A stretch of DNA of 17,235 nt, taken from an uncultured Micrococcales bacterium. GTDB taxonomy: Bacteria; Actinomycetota; Actinomycetes; Actinomycetales; Microbacteriaceae. Position 1 is the first letter of the stretch, and every line of letters starts with the position of its first letter. Below, piece after piece: positions 7,355 through 13,852 of this stretch. The DNA lies in assembly GCA_903866485.1 (NCBI GenBank), contig CAIPNT010000165.1, positions 1-17,235 on the forward strand. The letters run 5' to 3'. The notes below the pieces were generated by a model. It saw nothing but the letters and a program-made list of their open reading frames with translations, was not told where the DNA came from and searched no databases. The position numbers and the translations under genes were made by a program.

Positions 7355-8241
7355 AACTTGGTGCCAATCTGACGCAGGCGCTCAATGCGCTTTCCAATCG
7401 GTGGGTGAGTTGAAAACAGGCGCTCGGTAAGCCCAGGCTTGATTGGGTCGGCGAAATACATGTGAGCCATTGAGTTGGAGGCTCGTCGAAGCGGCTTGCC
7501 AAACTGTGCGAGTTTTTCTAGCGCGCTGGCTAAACCCTCTGGATAGCGAGTTGTGTGGGCTCCAGTGGCGTCGGCAAGATATTCGCGCTGACGCGACACG
7601 GCTGCACTCACGAGTGGGCCAACCAAAAATGCCACAATGCTTGCGGCGATGCCAATCACTAGAAGCAGAGCCCCCATACCGTTGTCATCACGATTGCTTC
7701 GACGATCTCCAGCGAAGAATGATGCCCGGATGGCCATATCTGCCAGCACGCCAAGCGCACTGACTAGCCCGAAGACAATTGTTGACACCCGAATGTCATA
7801 GTTCTGAACGTGACCAAGCTCGTGGGCCATGACACCTTCAAGTTCTTTGTCATCCATCAGATTCAACAATCCGGTGGTGGCTGCAACCACGGCGTGCTTG
7901 GGGTCACGCCCGGTGGCGAAGGCATTTGGTGCGTCATCCGGGATGATGTAAACCCGAGGCATTGGCAGACCCTCGGTTATGGCTAGGTTCTCAACGATTC
8001 GCCAAAGTCTTGGGTTGTCAGTTTTTTGAATCTCTTGGGCACCGCTCATGGCAATAGCGATCGAGCTGGCCGCGTAATACTGAAAAACGGTATAGAGCAG
8101 CACAAAGCCGATGATGAGAATGGCGCTTGAACCGTTGCCAGTTGCATATCCCCACCATGCCGAAAGCCCGCCGAGCAGCGCTACAAAAAAGCCGATGATG
8201 ATGACTGTGTTGCGCTTATTGGCAGCAATAGCCGAATACAT
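7351..8241 (-). CDS. htpX: HtpX family membrane zinc metalloprotease
   Basis: This 296-residue M48 protease cleaves misfolded membrane proteins. Two N-terminal transmembrane helices (about 12-33 and 38-60) precede the catalytic domain. Its zinc motif is H140-E141-L-G-H144, and the third ligand glutamate lies in REYLADATGA near residue 240. Two further hydrophobic helices (about 155-172 and 195-218) lie between the HExxH and this glutamate, as in HtpX. The C-terminus carries the family's MYFADPIKPGLTERLFSTHPPIGKRIERL block. It lies 24 bases after lemA on the same strand; the lemA-htpX pair is a common arrangement and implies co-expression. Only a weak ribosome binding site (GGACGA) is visible. 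Confidence 0.94.
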   Translation of the reverse strand: MYSAIAANKRNTVIIIGFFVALLGGLSAWWGYATGNGSSAILIIGFVLLYTVFQYYAASSIAIAMSGAQEIQKTDNPRLWRIVENLAITEGLPMPRVYIIPDDAPNAFATGRDPKHAVVAATTGLLNLMDDKELEGVMAHELGHVQNYDIRVSTIVFGLVSALGVLADMAIRASFFAGDRRSNRDDNGMGALLLVIGIAASIVAFLVGPLVSAAVSRQREYLADATGAHTTRYPEGLASALEKLAQFGKPLRRASNSMAHMYFADPIKPGLTERLFSTHPPIGKRIERLRQIGTKF

Positions 8242-8265
8242 TTATCGTCCGAGTTTTGTGTGCGA

Positions 8266-8835
8266 CTAGAACTTGACCTGAGGAGGTTCTTGAATGGCGG
8301 CCGAATCGGCAACCTCAAAAAACTCGCGGGCCTTGAAGCCTAGGCTAGCGACGAATAGCACCTGCGGAAACTGCTTGACCTTGGTGTTGAACTCGCGAAC
8401 GCCGCCGTTGTAAAAGCGACGAGCAGCCATGATCTTGTCTTCGGTGTCGGTTAGCTCGGCCTGAAGGCTCAAGAAGTTTTGGTTGGCCTGCAACTGAGGA
8501 TAGGCCTCGGCCACGGCAAAAAGACTCTTCATAGCTCCCTGAAAATCACCCTCTGCCTTGGCAGCCTTGCCCGGGCTCTTGATGTTCTCAGGTGAGATAG
8601 TTGCGGCGCGGGCGCGGGTGACCGACTCAAACACAGAGCTCTCGTGAGTGGCATAGCCCTTCACGGTTTCGATCAGGTTTGGAATCAAGTCGGCGCGACG
8701 CTTTAGCTGCACGGTTATGTCGCTCCAGGCCTCGTCAACGCGCACGTTGAGGGTGACCAGACCGTTATAAGTAGACCAAAGCAAGATGCCGATCAAGGCT
8801 ACGATAGCGATGACGACAATAAGAGTTATGTTCAT
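8266..8835 (-). CDS. lemA: LemA family protein
   Basis: This 189-residue protein has an N-terminal transmembrane helix (residues 4-22) with little outside it, then a long helical-bundle domain. The domain carries the family signatures YNGLVTLNVRVDEAWSDI, QLKRRADLIPNLIETVKGYA, YPQLQANQNFLSLQAELTDTEDKI and ARRFYNGGVREFNTKVKQFP. LemA proteins are widespread membrane-anchored proteins of uncertain function, often encoded with HtpX or TPM-domain proteins. Here it leads a two-gene transcript with htpX. The ATG has TAGCAT ending six bases upstream and no ribosome binding site, so the mRNA is probably leaderless. Confidence 0.95.
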   Translation of the reverse strand: MNITLIVVIAIVALIGILLWSTYNGLVTLNVRVDEAWSDITVQLKRRADLIPNLIETVKGYATHESSVFESVTRARAATISPENIKSPGKAAKAEGDFQGAMKSLFAVAEAYPQLQANQNFLSLQAELTDTEDKIMAARRFYNGGVREFNTKVKQFPQVLFVASLGFKAREFFEVADSAAIQEPPQVKF

Positions 8836-8841
8836 GCGTCA

Positions 8842-8847
8842 ATGCTA
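8842..8847 (-). promoter_or_regulatory. -10 element of a leaderless promoter for lemA-htpX
   Basis: TAGCAT on the minus strand (TANNNT type) ends six bases before the lemA ATG. The 17-base spacer leads to CCACTA, a poor -35. No Shine-Dalgarno sequence lies between. Confidence 0.43.
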
Positions 8848-8873
8848 GGGGAATAAGTTTTGTCTAGTGGGCC

Positions 8874-8921
8874 TTGACATAGGTGTACTCTAGGTGAGTT
8901 CACAGTTATTAGGAGAGCGCG
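8874..8921 (+). promoter_or_regulatory. Promoter and operator-like region of the first pirin gene
   Basis: A perfect TTGACA (8874-8879) is followed by an imperfect 21-bp inverted repeat, GTGTACTC-N5-GAGTTCAC (8883-8903), whose arms pair at seven of eight positions. A -10-like TACTCT (8886-8891) lies inside the left arm, although its spacing to TTGACA is too short for the two to work together. AGGAGAG (8911-8917) is the ribosome binding site for the ATG at 8923. A dimeric repressor or activator binding the palindrome would cover the -10. No regulator gene is encoded nearby, so its identity is unknown. Confidence 0.5.
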
Positions 8922-8922
8922 C

Positions 8923-9906
8923 ATGCCAGCAGTAACCGCCGATACCCTGACCCTGCCGCGCCTTGCGCCAGCCGAGGGTCGATCACGCCCAGTCAAATCG
9001 GTAACTCGAGGGCCGCAGGCCTACGAGGGCGACGGTTTTCCGGTTACCCGCGCATTTGCCGGCGTTAGCTATCAAGACTTAGACCCATTCATTCACATGG
9101 ATCAGATGGGTGAGGTTGAATACCTGCCCTATGAGCCACGAGGCACAGCGTGGCATCCACACCGCGGCTTTGAGACCTTCACCTACATGATTGACGGCAC
9201 TTTTCAGCACCAGGATAGCCACGGTGGTGGTGGAACCATCCAGGATGGCGCTACCCAATATATGACCGCGGGTTCGGGAGTTTTGCACATTGAGACACCA
9301 CCAGACGCCCTTGTAATGTCGGGTGGAATATTTCACGGCATACAACTTTGGATCAACCTTCCTGCCAGCAAGAAGATGATCAACCCTGCCTATCAAAGCC
9401 TCGAAGGCGGAGATGTCTCGTTGGTCTCTAGCCAGGATGGCGGGGCACTCATCCGTGTCTTGGCGGGCGATATTGGTGGCCACACCGGACCGGGAAAATC
9501 GCAGACCCCAATGACCATCGCACACATAACTTTGGCGCCGGGCGCCTCGGTTTCGATTCCCTGGAACCCTGATTTCAACGCGTTGGCTTACACTCTCGCC
9601 GGGCAAGGCACCGTCGGCGAATCGATTGACGGCGACCCGCAGGCCAAGATTTCGACCGGATCACTGGCCGTTTTTGGGCAGGGCGACCGCATCGTAATCA
9701 CGGCCGACGTGCAGCAAGATTCTCGGCACAACGCACTAGAGATCTTCTTACTCGGCGGCCAACCAATCAAGGAACCGGTGGTTGCTTACGGGCCATTCGT
9801 CATGAACGACAAGGCCGGCATCATTCAGGCCATGGAGGACTACCAATATGGTCGCTTCGGTCAGATTCCAGACGATGCCCTTCAGCCTTTTCACCATCGG
9901 CACTAA
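8923..9906 (+). CDS. Pirin family protein (first of two)
   Basis: This is a 327-residue bicupin. The N-terminal cupin carries all four pirin metal ligands at the canonical spacing: H78 and H80 (WHPHRGFET), H122 and E124 (LHIETP). The C-terminal cupin (about 190-300) is without ligands, as usual, and ends in the LGGQPIKEPVVAYGPFVMN block. Bacterial pirins bind Fe or similar metals; reported roles include quercetinase activity and modulation of central enzymes, so the substrate cannot be named. The ATG has a strong ribosome binding site (AGGAGAG), and the start is preceded by the operator-like palindrome. The second pirin follows nine bases later. The protein has an extended N-terminus of about 20 residues compared with minimal pirins. 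Confidence 0.93.
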   Translation: MPAVTADTLTLPRLAPAEGRSRPVKSVTRGPQAYEGDGFPVTRAFAGVSYQDLDPFIHMDQMGEVEYLPYEPRGTAWHPHRGFETFTYMIDGTFQHQDSHGGGGTIQDGATQYMTAGSGVLHIETPPDALVMSGGIFHGIQLWINLPASKKMINPAYQSLEGGDVSLVSSQDGGALIRVLAGDIGGHTGPGKSQTPMTIAHITLAPGASVSIPWNPDFNALAYTLAGQGTVGESIDGDPQAKISTGSLAVFGQGDRIVITADVQQDSRHNALEIFLLGGQPIKEPVVAYGPFVMNDKAGIIQAMEDYQYGRFGQIPDDALQPFHHRH

Positions 9907-9909
9907 CCT
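9904..9909 (+). promoter_or_regulatory. Internal -10 element for the second pirin, overlapping the first pirin's stop
   Basis: TAACCT begins with the TAA stop codon of the first pirin and ends six bases before the ATG of the second. No ribosome binding site lies between the genes, so the second pirin may be made from its own leaderless mRNA. No clear -35 was found in the upstream coding sequence. Confidence 0.42.
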
Positions 9910-9915
9910 TCAAAC

Positions 9916-10812
9916 ATGCTTCTCGAACCGCGCCTAGTTAAACTCTCAACCCGAACCGGTGCTGAGGTTCGACGCACCCTGCCAAATGCTCGAAAGCGCA
10001 TGATCGGAGCCTGGGCGTTTGCCGACCACATCGGCCCAACCGCACAGGATGACGGCATGGTGATTGCTGCACACCCGCATACCGGGCTTCAAACCGCGAC
10101 CTGGCTCTTCGAGGGTCGATTCGAACATCGAGACAGCATCGGCACGGTGCAGTTCATCGAACCTGGCCAGCTAAACCTGATGACTGCTGGACGCGGTATC
10201 GCGCACAGCGAGCTGGCGCTGTCAGACTCGAGGATCTTGCACTCGGTGCAGCTTTGGATTGCCCTGCCCGATTCGGTGCGCAAGATGGCACCTGAATTCG
10301 AGCACCAGGGAGACCTTGCGAAGCTGCAAATCGATGGCATTTCTGCAACCGTATTTGCGGGCGAGCTCGAGGGCTATCCGTCGGCTCGAGCTGCAACGAA
10401 GATTTTCAGTCCCATGGTTGGCGCCGAGCTTCGCTTGAGATCTGGAGCAGCGGGTTCACTTGCTTTAACCGAGGCATTTGAACACGGCTTTCTTGTCGTT
10501 CAGGGTTCAGTCGAAATCGATGGCGCTCACATCGCTACTACGACCATGGATTACCGCGAACCGGGTGCAACATCGGCTCATTTGGTGAACACCGGCGATG
10601 ACGAGGCGATTGTAATCATGTTAGGTGGCGAGCCATTCAACGAACCAAATGTTATGTGGTGGAACTTCATCGAGCGCAGCCACGACGAGATCGTCGAAGC
10701 TCGCGAAAAGTGGAACGCTCGAGATGCGGGCATTGCCGAATTTGAAGACCAAATCGGCGGCTGGACCCCTGCACCAGAACTGCCGAATGTAACCCTTAAG
10801 GCTCGCATTTAG
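9916..10812 (+). CDS. Pirin family protein (second of two)
   Basis: This 298-residue bicupin is a diverged paralogue of its upstream neighbour. The N-terminal cupin keeps the four metal ligands H53 and H55 (AHPHTGLQT) and H97 and E99 (IAHSE). The C-terminal cupin ends in MLGGEPFNEPNVMWWNFIERS, the form found in many actinobacterial and proteobacterial pirins. The conserved core is 40 to 45 residues between ligand pairs, as in the first pirin, but sequence identity by eye is low outside the motifs, so this is an old duplication or a separate acquisition and not a recent copy. Its stop codon overlaps that of the convergent transporter gene by four bases (TTAG). Confidence 0.93.
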   Translation: MLLEPRLVKLSTRTGAEVRRTLPNARKRMIGAWAFADHIGPTAQDDGMVIAAHPHTGLQTATWLFEGRFEHRDSIGTVQFIEPGQLNLMTAGRGIAHSELALSDSRILHSVQLWIALPDSVRKMAPEFEHQGDLAKLQIDGISATVFAGELEGYPSARAATKIFSPMVGAELRLRSGAAGSLALTEAFEHGFLVVQGSVEIDGAHIATTTMDYREPGATSAHLVNTGDDEAIVIMLGGEPFNEPNVMWWNFIERSHDEIVEAREKWNARDAGIAEFEDQIGGWTPAPELPNVTLKARI

Positions 10813-12806
10813 CTCGAAAAAAACGGCACTGCCGCAACCGCCAACGCGAGCGATATGACTAGCCAATCGAGGCGACCCCATGCCGGTTTGGCCGCCCAGG
10901 TTCGATTTTTCATTTCCGCCCGAGAGAAGCCTCGAGCATCCATAGCCACCGCGGTTGTGCCAGCTGAACGAATCGCTTGAACCAAAAGCCCAAAAACCAG
11001 ACGTGACCATTCGTTGAGCTTGGCAATTGGCCCTTTGCTGAGGCCGATGCCACGAATTCTATGAATGAAACGAAGTTCATCCCAGGTTGCAATGAGGTTT
11101 TGAAGTCTCTGCATCGCCGCAACGGCAGCAATTACAGGTCTTGCCGGCAGTCTTAGCCACTGAGCCAGTTGATCACCCAATTGAATCGGACGAAGTTGGG
11201 TGGCGAGAGCGATTCCGGGTAGCACAAAGCTGGCCACCCGAAGACCGGCCACCAAACCGGTCAGCGGGTTCTGCTGTTCGCTCAGGTACCAGTTTGAGAT
11301 GCCCACCGAAAGCACTGCAATCAACCCGGGTAGCAGTGTTTTGCGAGACTTTAGCCTGAACCCAGCAGCAAAAAGCATTAGCGCAGCAAGCGCTAGAGCT
11401 GCAGATGAAAAGAGGCCACTCGAAAGCGAAGTGATTCGCATTGAGCCGAGCAGCAGCAAAATCGGTGCCGCAAGAATGGCGATTCCGCTCACATTAGCCG
11501 ACTTCGCATCGACGGGCTCAATGATCTGTGCCTTGATCTCTATAACCTCATCAGCCAGCGATATCAGCCGTGGGTCATGGGTTGCAATCGTGAGTTTGGT
11601 TCCAGAAGTTCTTGCGGCAAGAATGGCACCGACGATGAGTGACCACGAACCTCGATCTTGACCGATGGTAGGTTCATCTAGATATACCGAAAGGGCGCCA
11701 TTCGCTAGTGCCGTCGCCAGAGCCAATCGACGTTGTTCGCCGCCAGAAATTTCATAGGGACTTCTGTCTACAAGCGGCCCAATGCCAAGTTCGTTGAGAA
11801 TCTTGTGAGTGTTTGACTCTGCATGACTGGCTTGGATTCCGAGGCCTCTAGCGGCCAGGGCCGCCGTTTTATGAGCCGTTTCGAAAACGGTGTTGCCAAG
11901 GATGGTGAGCTCGGCCTGTTGCGGCAGATAACCGACGCCGGCAAGGATAGTTTTGTTGTTTTGATCGGCCCTCATTCGACGCTTGAGTTCGGTGGTCTTT
12001 CCCGCACCGCTGGCACCGGTCAGGACGGTGATGCTCCCACCCGAACCAACTCCAAGGTCAAACTTCGGCACATCGGGGGTCTCGAGCCCAGGCAGCCAGA
12101 GACCAAGGTTTTTTAGTTCATCAGTGTTTTCACCCAAAATGTTTCGCGGTTCCCCGTCGAAGATGAGTTCACCGCGGCCATTCAAGACCAGCACACGCTT
12201 GACGAGCGGCAACCAGTCGGTGAATTCATGCTCGACAACCACAAGTGTCGACCCGGTTTGCTCAATCTGTTGCGCAACGGTCTCGCGAACAGCGGCAGCA
12301 GAGATTGCGTCAAGCATCGAGGTCGGTTCATCCAAGAGCAAAACATCGGGGTTTGTGGCGAGAACACCGGCGAAGGCCATGCGTTGCATTTCACCACCCG
12401 ACAGATCGGTTGACGGGTGAGCTAGAGGCTTGCTTAGGTTTACCGCCTCGAGACCTCGCGTGACAATATTTGCCATGTGCGCTTGGTCCATACCAACGTT
12501 CTCGAGCCCAAAGGCCACCTCTCGAAAGACACTGTCAGAGACCAATGAATCGTTCGGGTCTTGCAAAAGCAACCCCGCACCTTCAATCTCCACGCTTCCG
12601 ATTAGTTCACCAGATTCGGTATCGTTTAGAACGCCGGCCAGTGCTCGAAGCAGGGTTGATTTTCCAGAGCCACTTGGTCCGATTAGTAAGACCCGTTCTC
12701 CAGGTTCAATTTCGAATGACAGGTTTCGAAGAAGGGGTTCAGGGCTCGCGAAAGGGGTCCAGGTCAGACTTTTGACCTGAACTCCCCCTCGTGCGATTTT
12801 TGTCAT
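10809..12806 (-). CDS. ECF transporter: two ATPase domains fused to EcfT (YkoD-YkoC fusion)
   Basis: This 665-residue protein combines the energizing module of an ECF importer in one chain. ATPase 1 (about 10-235) has Walker A GPSGSGKST (43-51), Q-loop QDPNDS, signature LSGGE (135-139), Walker B LLLDEP and H-loop VVEHE. ATPase 2 (about 250-430) has Walker A GASGAGKTT (264-272), Q-loop LPQQAE, signature ISGGE (353-357), Walker B VYLDEP and H-loop ATHD. Both sites look intact. Residues from about 440 to 665 form the membrane EcfT part, with coupling motifs near RIRGIG and AMDARGF (A624-G626). Bacillus encodes the double ATPase (YkoD) and EcfT (YkoC) separately. The start is ATG 12806, where ATGA overlaps the YkoE-like stop; an open frame further upstream reads through the YkoE gene and is not used. 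The TPP riboswitch upstream points to thiamin-precursor import. Confidence 0.9.
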   Translation of the reverse strand: MTKIARGGVQVKSLTWTPFASPEPLLRNLSFEIEPGERVLLIGPSGSGKSTLLRALAGVLNDTESGELIGSVEIEGAGLLLQDPNDSLVSDSVFREVAFGLENVGMDQAHMANIVTRGLEAVNLSKPLAHPSTDLSGGEMQRMAFAGVLATNPDVLLLDEPTSMLDAISAAAVRETVAQQIEQTGSTLVVVEHEFTDWLPLVKRVLVLNGRGELIFDGEPRNILGENTDELKNLGLWLPGLETPDVPKFDLGVGSGGSITVLTGASGAGKTTELKRRMRADQNNKTILAGVGYLPQQAELTILGNTVFETAHKTAALAARGLGIQASHAESNTHKILNELGIGPLVDRSPYEISGGEQRRLALATALANGALSVYLDEPTIGQDRGSWSLIVGAILAARTSGTKLTIATHDPRLISLADEVIEIKAQIIEPVDAKSANVSGIAILAAPILLLLGSMRITSLSSGLFSSAALALAALMLFAAGFRLKSRKTLLPGLIAVLSVGISNWYLSEQQNPLTGLVAGLRVASFVLPGIALATQLRPIQLGDQLAQWLRLPARPVIAAVAAMQRLQNLIATWDELRFIHRIRGIGLSKGPIAKLNEWSRLVFGLLVQAIRSAGTTAVAMDARGFSRAEMKNRTWAAKPAWGRLDWLVISLALAVAAVPFFSS

Positions 12807-13411
12807 TCCTTGTTGCGAGATTCGCGGCCAACTGCGAATGCGTTTAGCGCACCGGTGCGGGCCAAGCCGCGAACGAGAAGTGAACCTAGCCCACCGGCGA
12901 CGAACACTCCCGAAACCATCGAACAAAGCACCAACAGCAACTTCCAGATCGGTGAAAAATCGGTGTAATAAGCGCTTAGTTCGAAACCCACGATTTCGAA
13001 GATCGCCGAAAGAGCACCCGCCAGAGCGGCCATAGCAAAGCCAGAGCGACGGTAGCCAAATAGCGCGAAAATTATTTCGACACCGGCCGCTTGCAGGAGG
13101 GCCGAGATTAGCACCGTGACGCCCCAAGAATTGCCTAGTGTTAGTTCGACGTTGGCCGCGATTAGCTCAACGAAGATAGCTGCACCAGGACGGCGAATAA
13201 TGAGCATTCCGGCTACGGCCGGAAGAATCCACACGCCAGTAGCTAAGCCGCCAAGTGGCGGAAACCCTGCGGTCGCAACTTGGATAAGCGGATAGACGAA
13301 CGCGTCAAACCCCCAGAACGCAACGCCAAGGGCGACGGCAAGAACGGCAGCAGTAATTAGGTCAATGCCTCGCCAAGCGAAAACAGATTTTGCTGAAACG
13401 GTGTTACTCAT
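12803..13411 (-). CDS. ykoE: YkoE-family ECF transporter S component (thiamin precursor, HMP)
   Basis: This 202-residue integral membrane protein is the substrate-binding subunit of the ECF importer. It has about five or six hydrophobic helices and the YkoE signatures GFDAFVYPLIQVATAGFPPLGGLATGVWILPA and AAIFVELIAANVELTLGNSWG-like blocks, read here in parts. YkoE proteins are predicted to take up hydroxymethylpyrimidine, the pyrimidine half of thiamin. The assignment is supported by the TPP riboswitch 105 bases upstream. The ATG has a clear ribosome binding site (GGAAGAAG) that can be masked by a local hairpin. Its TGA stop overlaps the ATG of the ATPase-EcfT gene (ATGA), implying translational coupling and fixed subunit ratios. 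Confidence 0.92.
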   Translation of the reverse strand: MSNTVSAKSVFAWRGIDLITAAVLAVALGVAFWGFDAFVYPLIQVATAGFPPLGGLATGVWILPAVAGMLIIRRPGAAIFVELIAANVELTLGNSWGVTVLISALLQAAGVEIIFALFGYRRSGFAMAALAGALSAIFEIVGFELSAYYTDFSPIWKLLLVLCSMVSGVFVAGGLGSLLVRGLARTGALNAFAVGRESRNKE

Positions 13412-13419
13412 GAATGTCT

Positions 13420-13441
13420 TCTTCCTAATAGAAATGGAAGA
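13420..13441 (-). promoter_or_regulatory. Hairpin masking the ykoE ribosome binding site
   Basis: On the minus strand TCTTCC (13436-13441) can pair over six bases with GGAAGA (13420-13425), the core of the ykoE Shine-Dalgarno sequence, around a 10-base loop. This suits an expression platform in which TPP binding leads to blocked translation. The competing anti-sequestor pairing has not been resolved; the aptamer's 3' GGAGGAAG could pair with CTTCC of the masking strand. Confidence 0.5.
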
Positions 13442-13515
13442 GGGCTCGACTACCGTTTGAACTTGCGAAGGCTTGTGACCATTGCGAAGACAAATGGTAA
13501 GCGTGCTGAGATGCT

Positions 13516-13602
13516 CGACTTCCTCCGCCGGAATTACCCGGAATCAGGTTCGAGGGTCTGTGAATACTCACACTCTCAGCGCCAAGCGGCGCTCCCCTGT
13601 CG
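13516..13602 (-). promoter_or_regulatory. TPP (THI-box) riboswitch
   Basis: The conserved thi-box elements are present in order on the minus strand: GGGGAGCGCC, a short GCGCC/GGCGC hairpin, GCTGAGAG, a variable GTGTGA/TTCACA arm, then ACCCTCGAACCTGAT and CCGGGTAATTCCGGCGGAGG. CGAC/GTCG at the two ends can close helix P1. It precedes ykoE by about 105 bases with no strong terminator hairpin between, so control is probably at translation. When thiamin diphosphate is plentiful it should switch the ECF importer off. A -10-like TACTGT (minus strand, 13613-13618) could start the leader RNA. Confidence 0.95.
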
Positions 13603-13623
13603 TACATTCACAACAGTAGCATT

Positions 13624-13644
13624 TCGAGTCTCGACCTGCGGTCG
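13624..13644. repeat. Two overlapping inverted repeats between tRNA and riboswitch
   Basis: TCGAG-T-CTCGA (13624-13634) overlaps CGACC-TGC-GGTCG (13632-13644); both are perfect and the two share the bases CGA, so only one can form at a time. There is no U-tract, so this is not a standard terminator. It may mark the tRNA transcript's end or processing, or a binding site at the riboswitch promoter. Confidence 0.5.
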
Positions 13645-13656
13645 GACCCCATATTT

Positions 13657-13732
13657 TGGTGCCTCCAGTGGGACTCGAACCCACACTTTGACGATTTTAA
13701 GTCGTCTGCCTCTGCCATTGGGCTATGGAGGC
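13657..13732 (-). tRNA. tRNA with anticodon UAA (Leu), short variable loop
   Basis: A complete 76-base tRNA folds cleanly. The acceptor stem is GCCTCCA/TGGAGGC with discriminator A73 and an encoded CCA end. The D-arm starts GCCC with AATGG in the loop. The anticodon stem is GACGA/TCGTC with loop CTTAAAA, giving anticodon UAA for the Leu codon UUA. The T-arm is GTGGG-TTCGAGT-CCCAC. The variable loop is only five bases (AAAGT), whereas bacterial tRNA-Leu normally has a long class II arm. UUA codons occur in this window (for example codon 53 of the first pirin), so a reader is needed. A possible -10 (TAACTT, minus strand 13752-13757) lies 20 bases upstream. Confidence 0.93.
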
Positions 13733-13802
13733 GAGCTGCCGGCGAGGCGGAAAGTTATTCCGACTCGGCCAGCGAAGCTTGCACGATGAAACTTTGATAC
13801 TC

Positions 13803-13843
13803 AAAGAGAAAGGGCACCTAGTTTCCTAAGCGCCCTCTCCTTT
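13803..13843 (-). terminator. Terminator hairpin after ndh
   Basis: Ten bases past the ndh stop, AAAGGAGAGGGCGC pairs with GTGCCCTTTCTCTTT (minus strand) around a 12-base loop. The core is GGGCGC/GUGCCC, extended by A-U and G-U pairs. The 3' arm is U-rich but no long U run follows it. It separates ndh from the downstream tRNA. Confidence 0.6.
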
Positions 13844-13852
13844 AGCTTGTAA

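Noticed and set aside
8874..8903. The palindrome upstream of the pirins as a SoxR or other MerR-type site
   Set aside because: MerR-type sites lie in a 19-20 base spacer between a -35 and a -10. No TANNNT sits at that distance from TTGACA, and the arms do not match the SoxR site as I remember it.
11200..11661. A 153-codon plus-strand open frame opposite the EcfT/ATPase 2 region
   Set aside because: It is antisense to a gene with clear motifs on the other strand, and its Ser/Ala/Arg-rich product has no recognisable domain.
12807..13127. A 107-codon N-terminal extension of the ATPase-EcfT fusion
   Set aside because: It runs through the ykoE coding sequence in another frame and its product is not protein-like. 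The ATGA overlap at 12803-12806 gives a natural coupled start.
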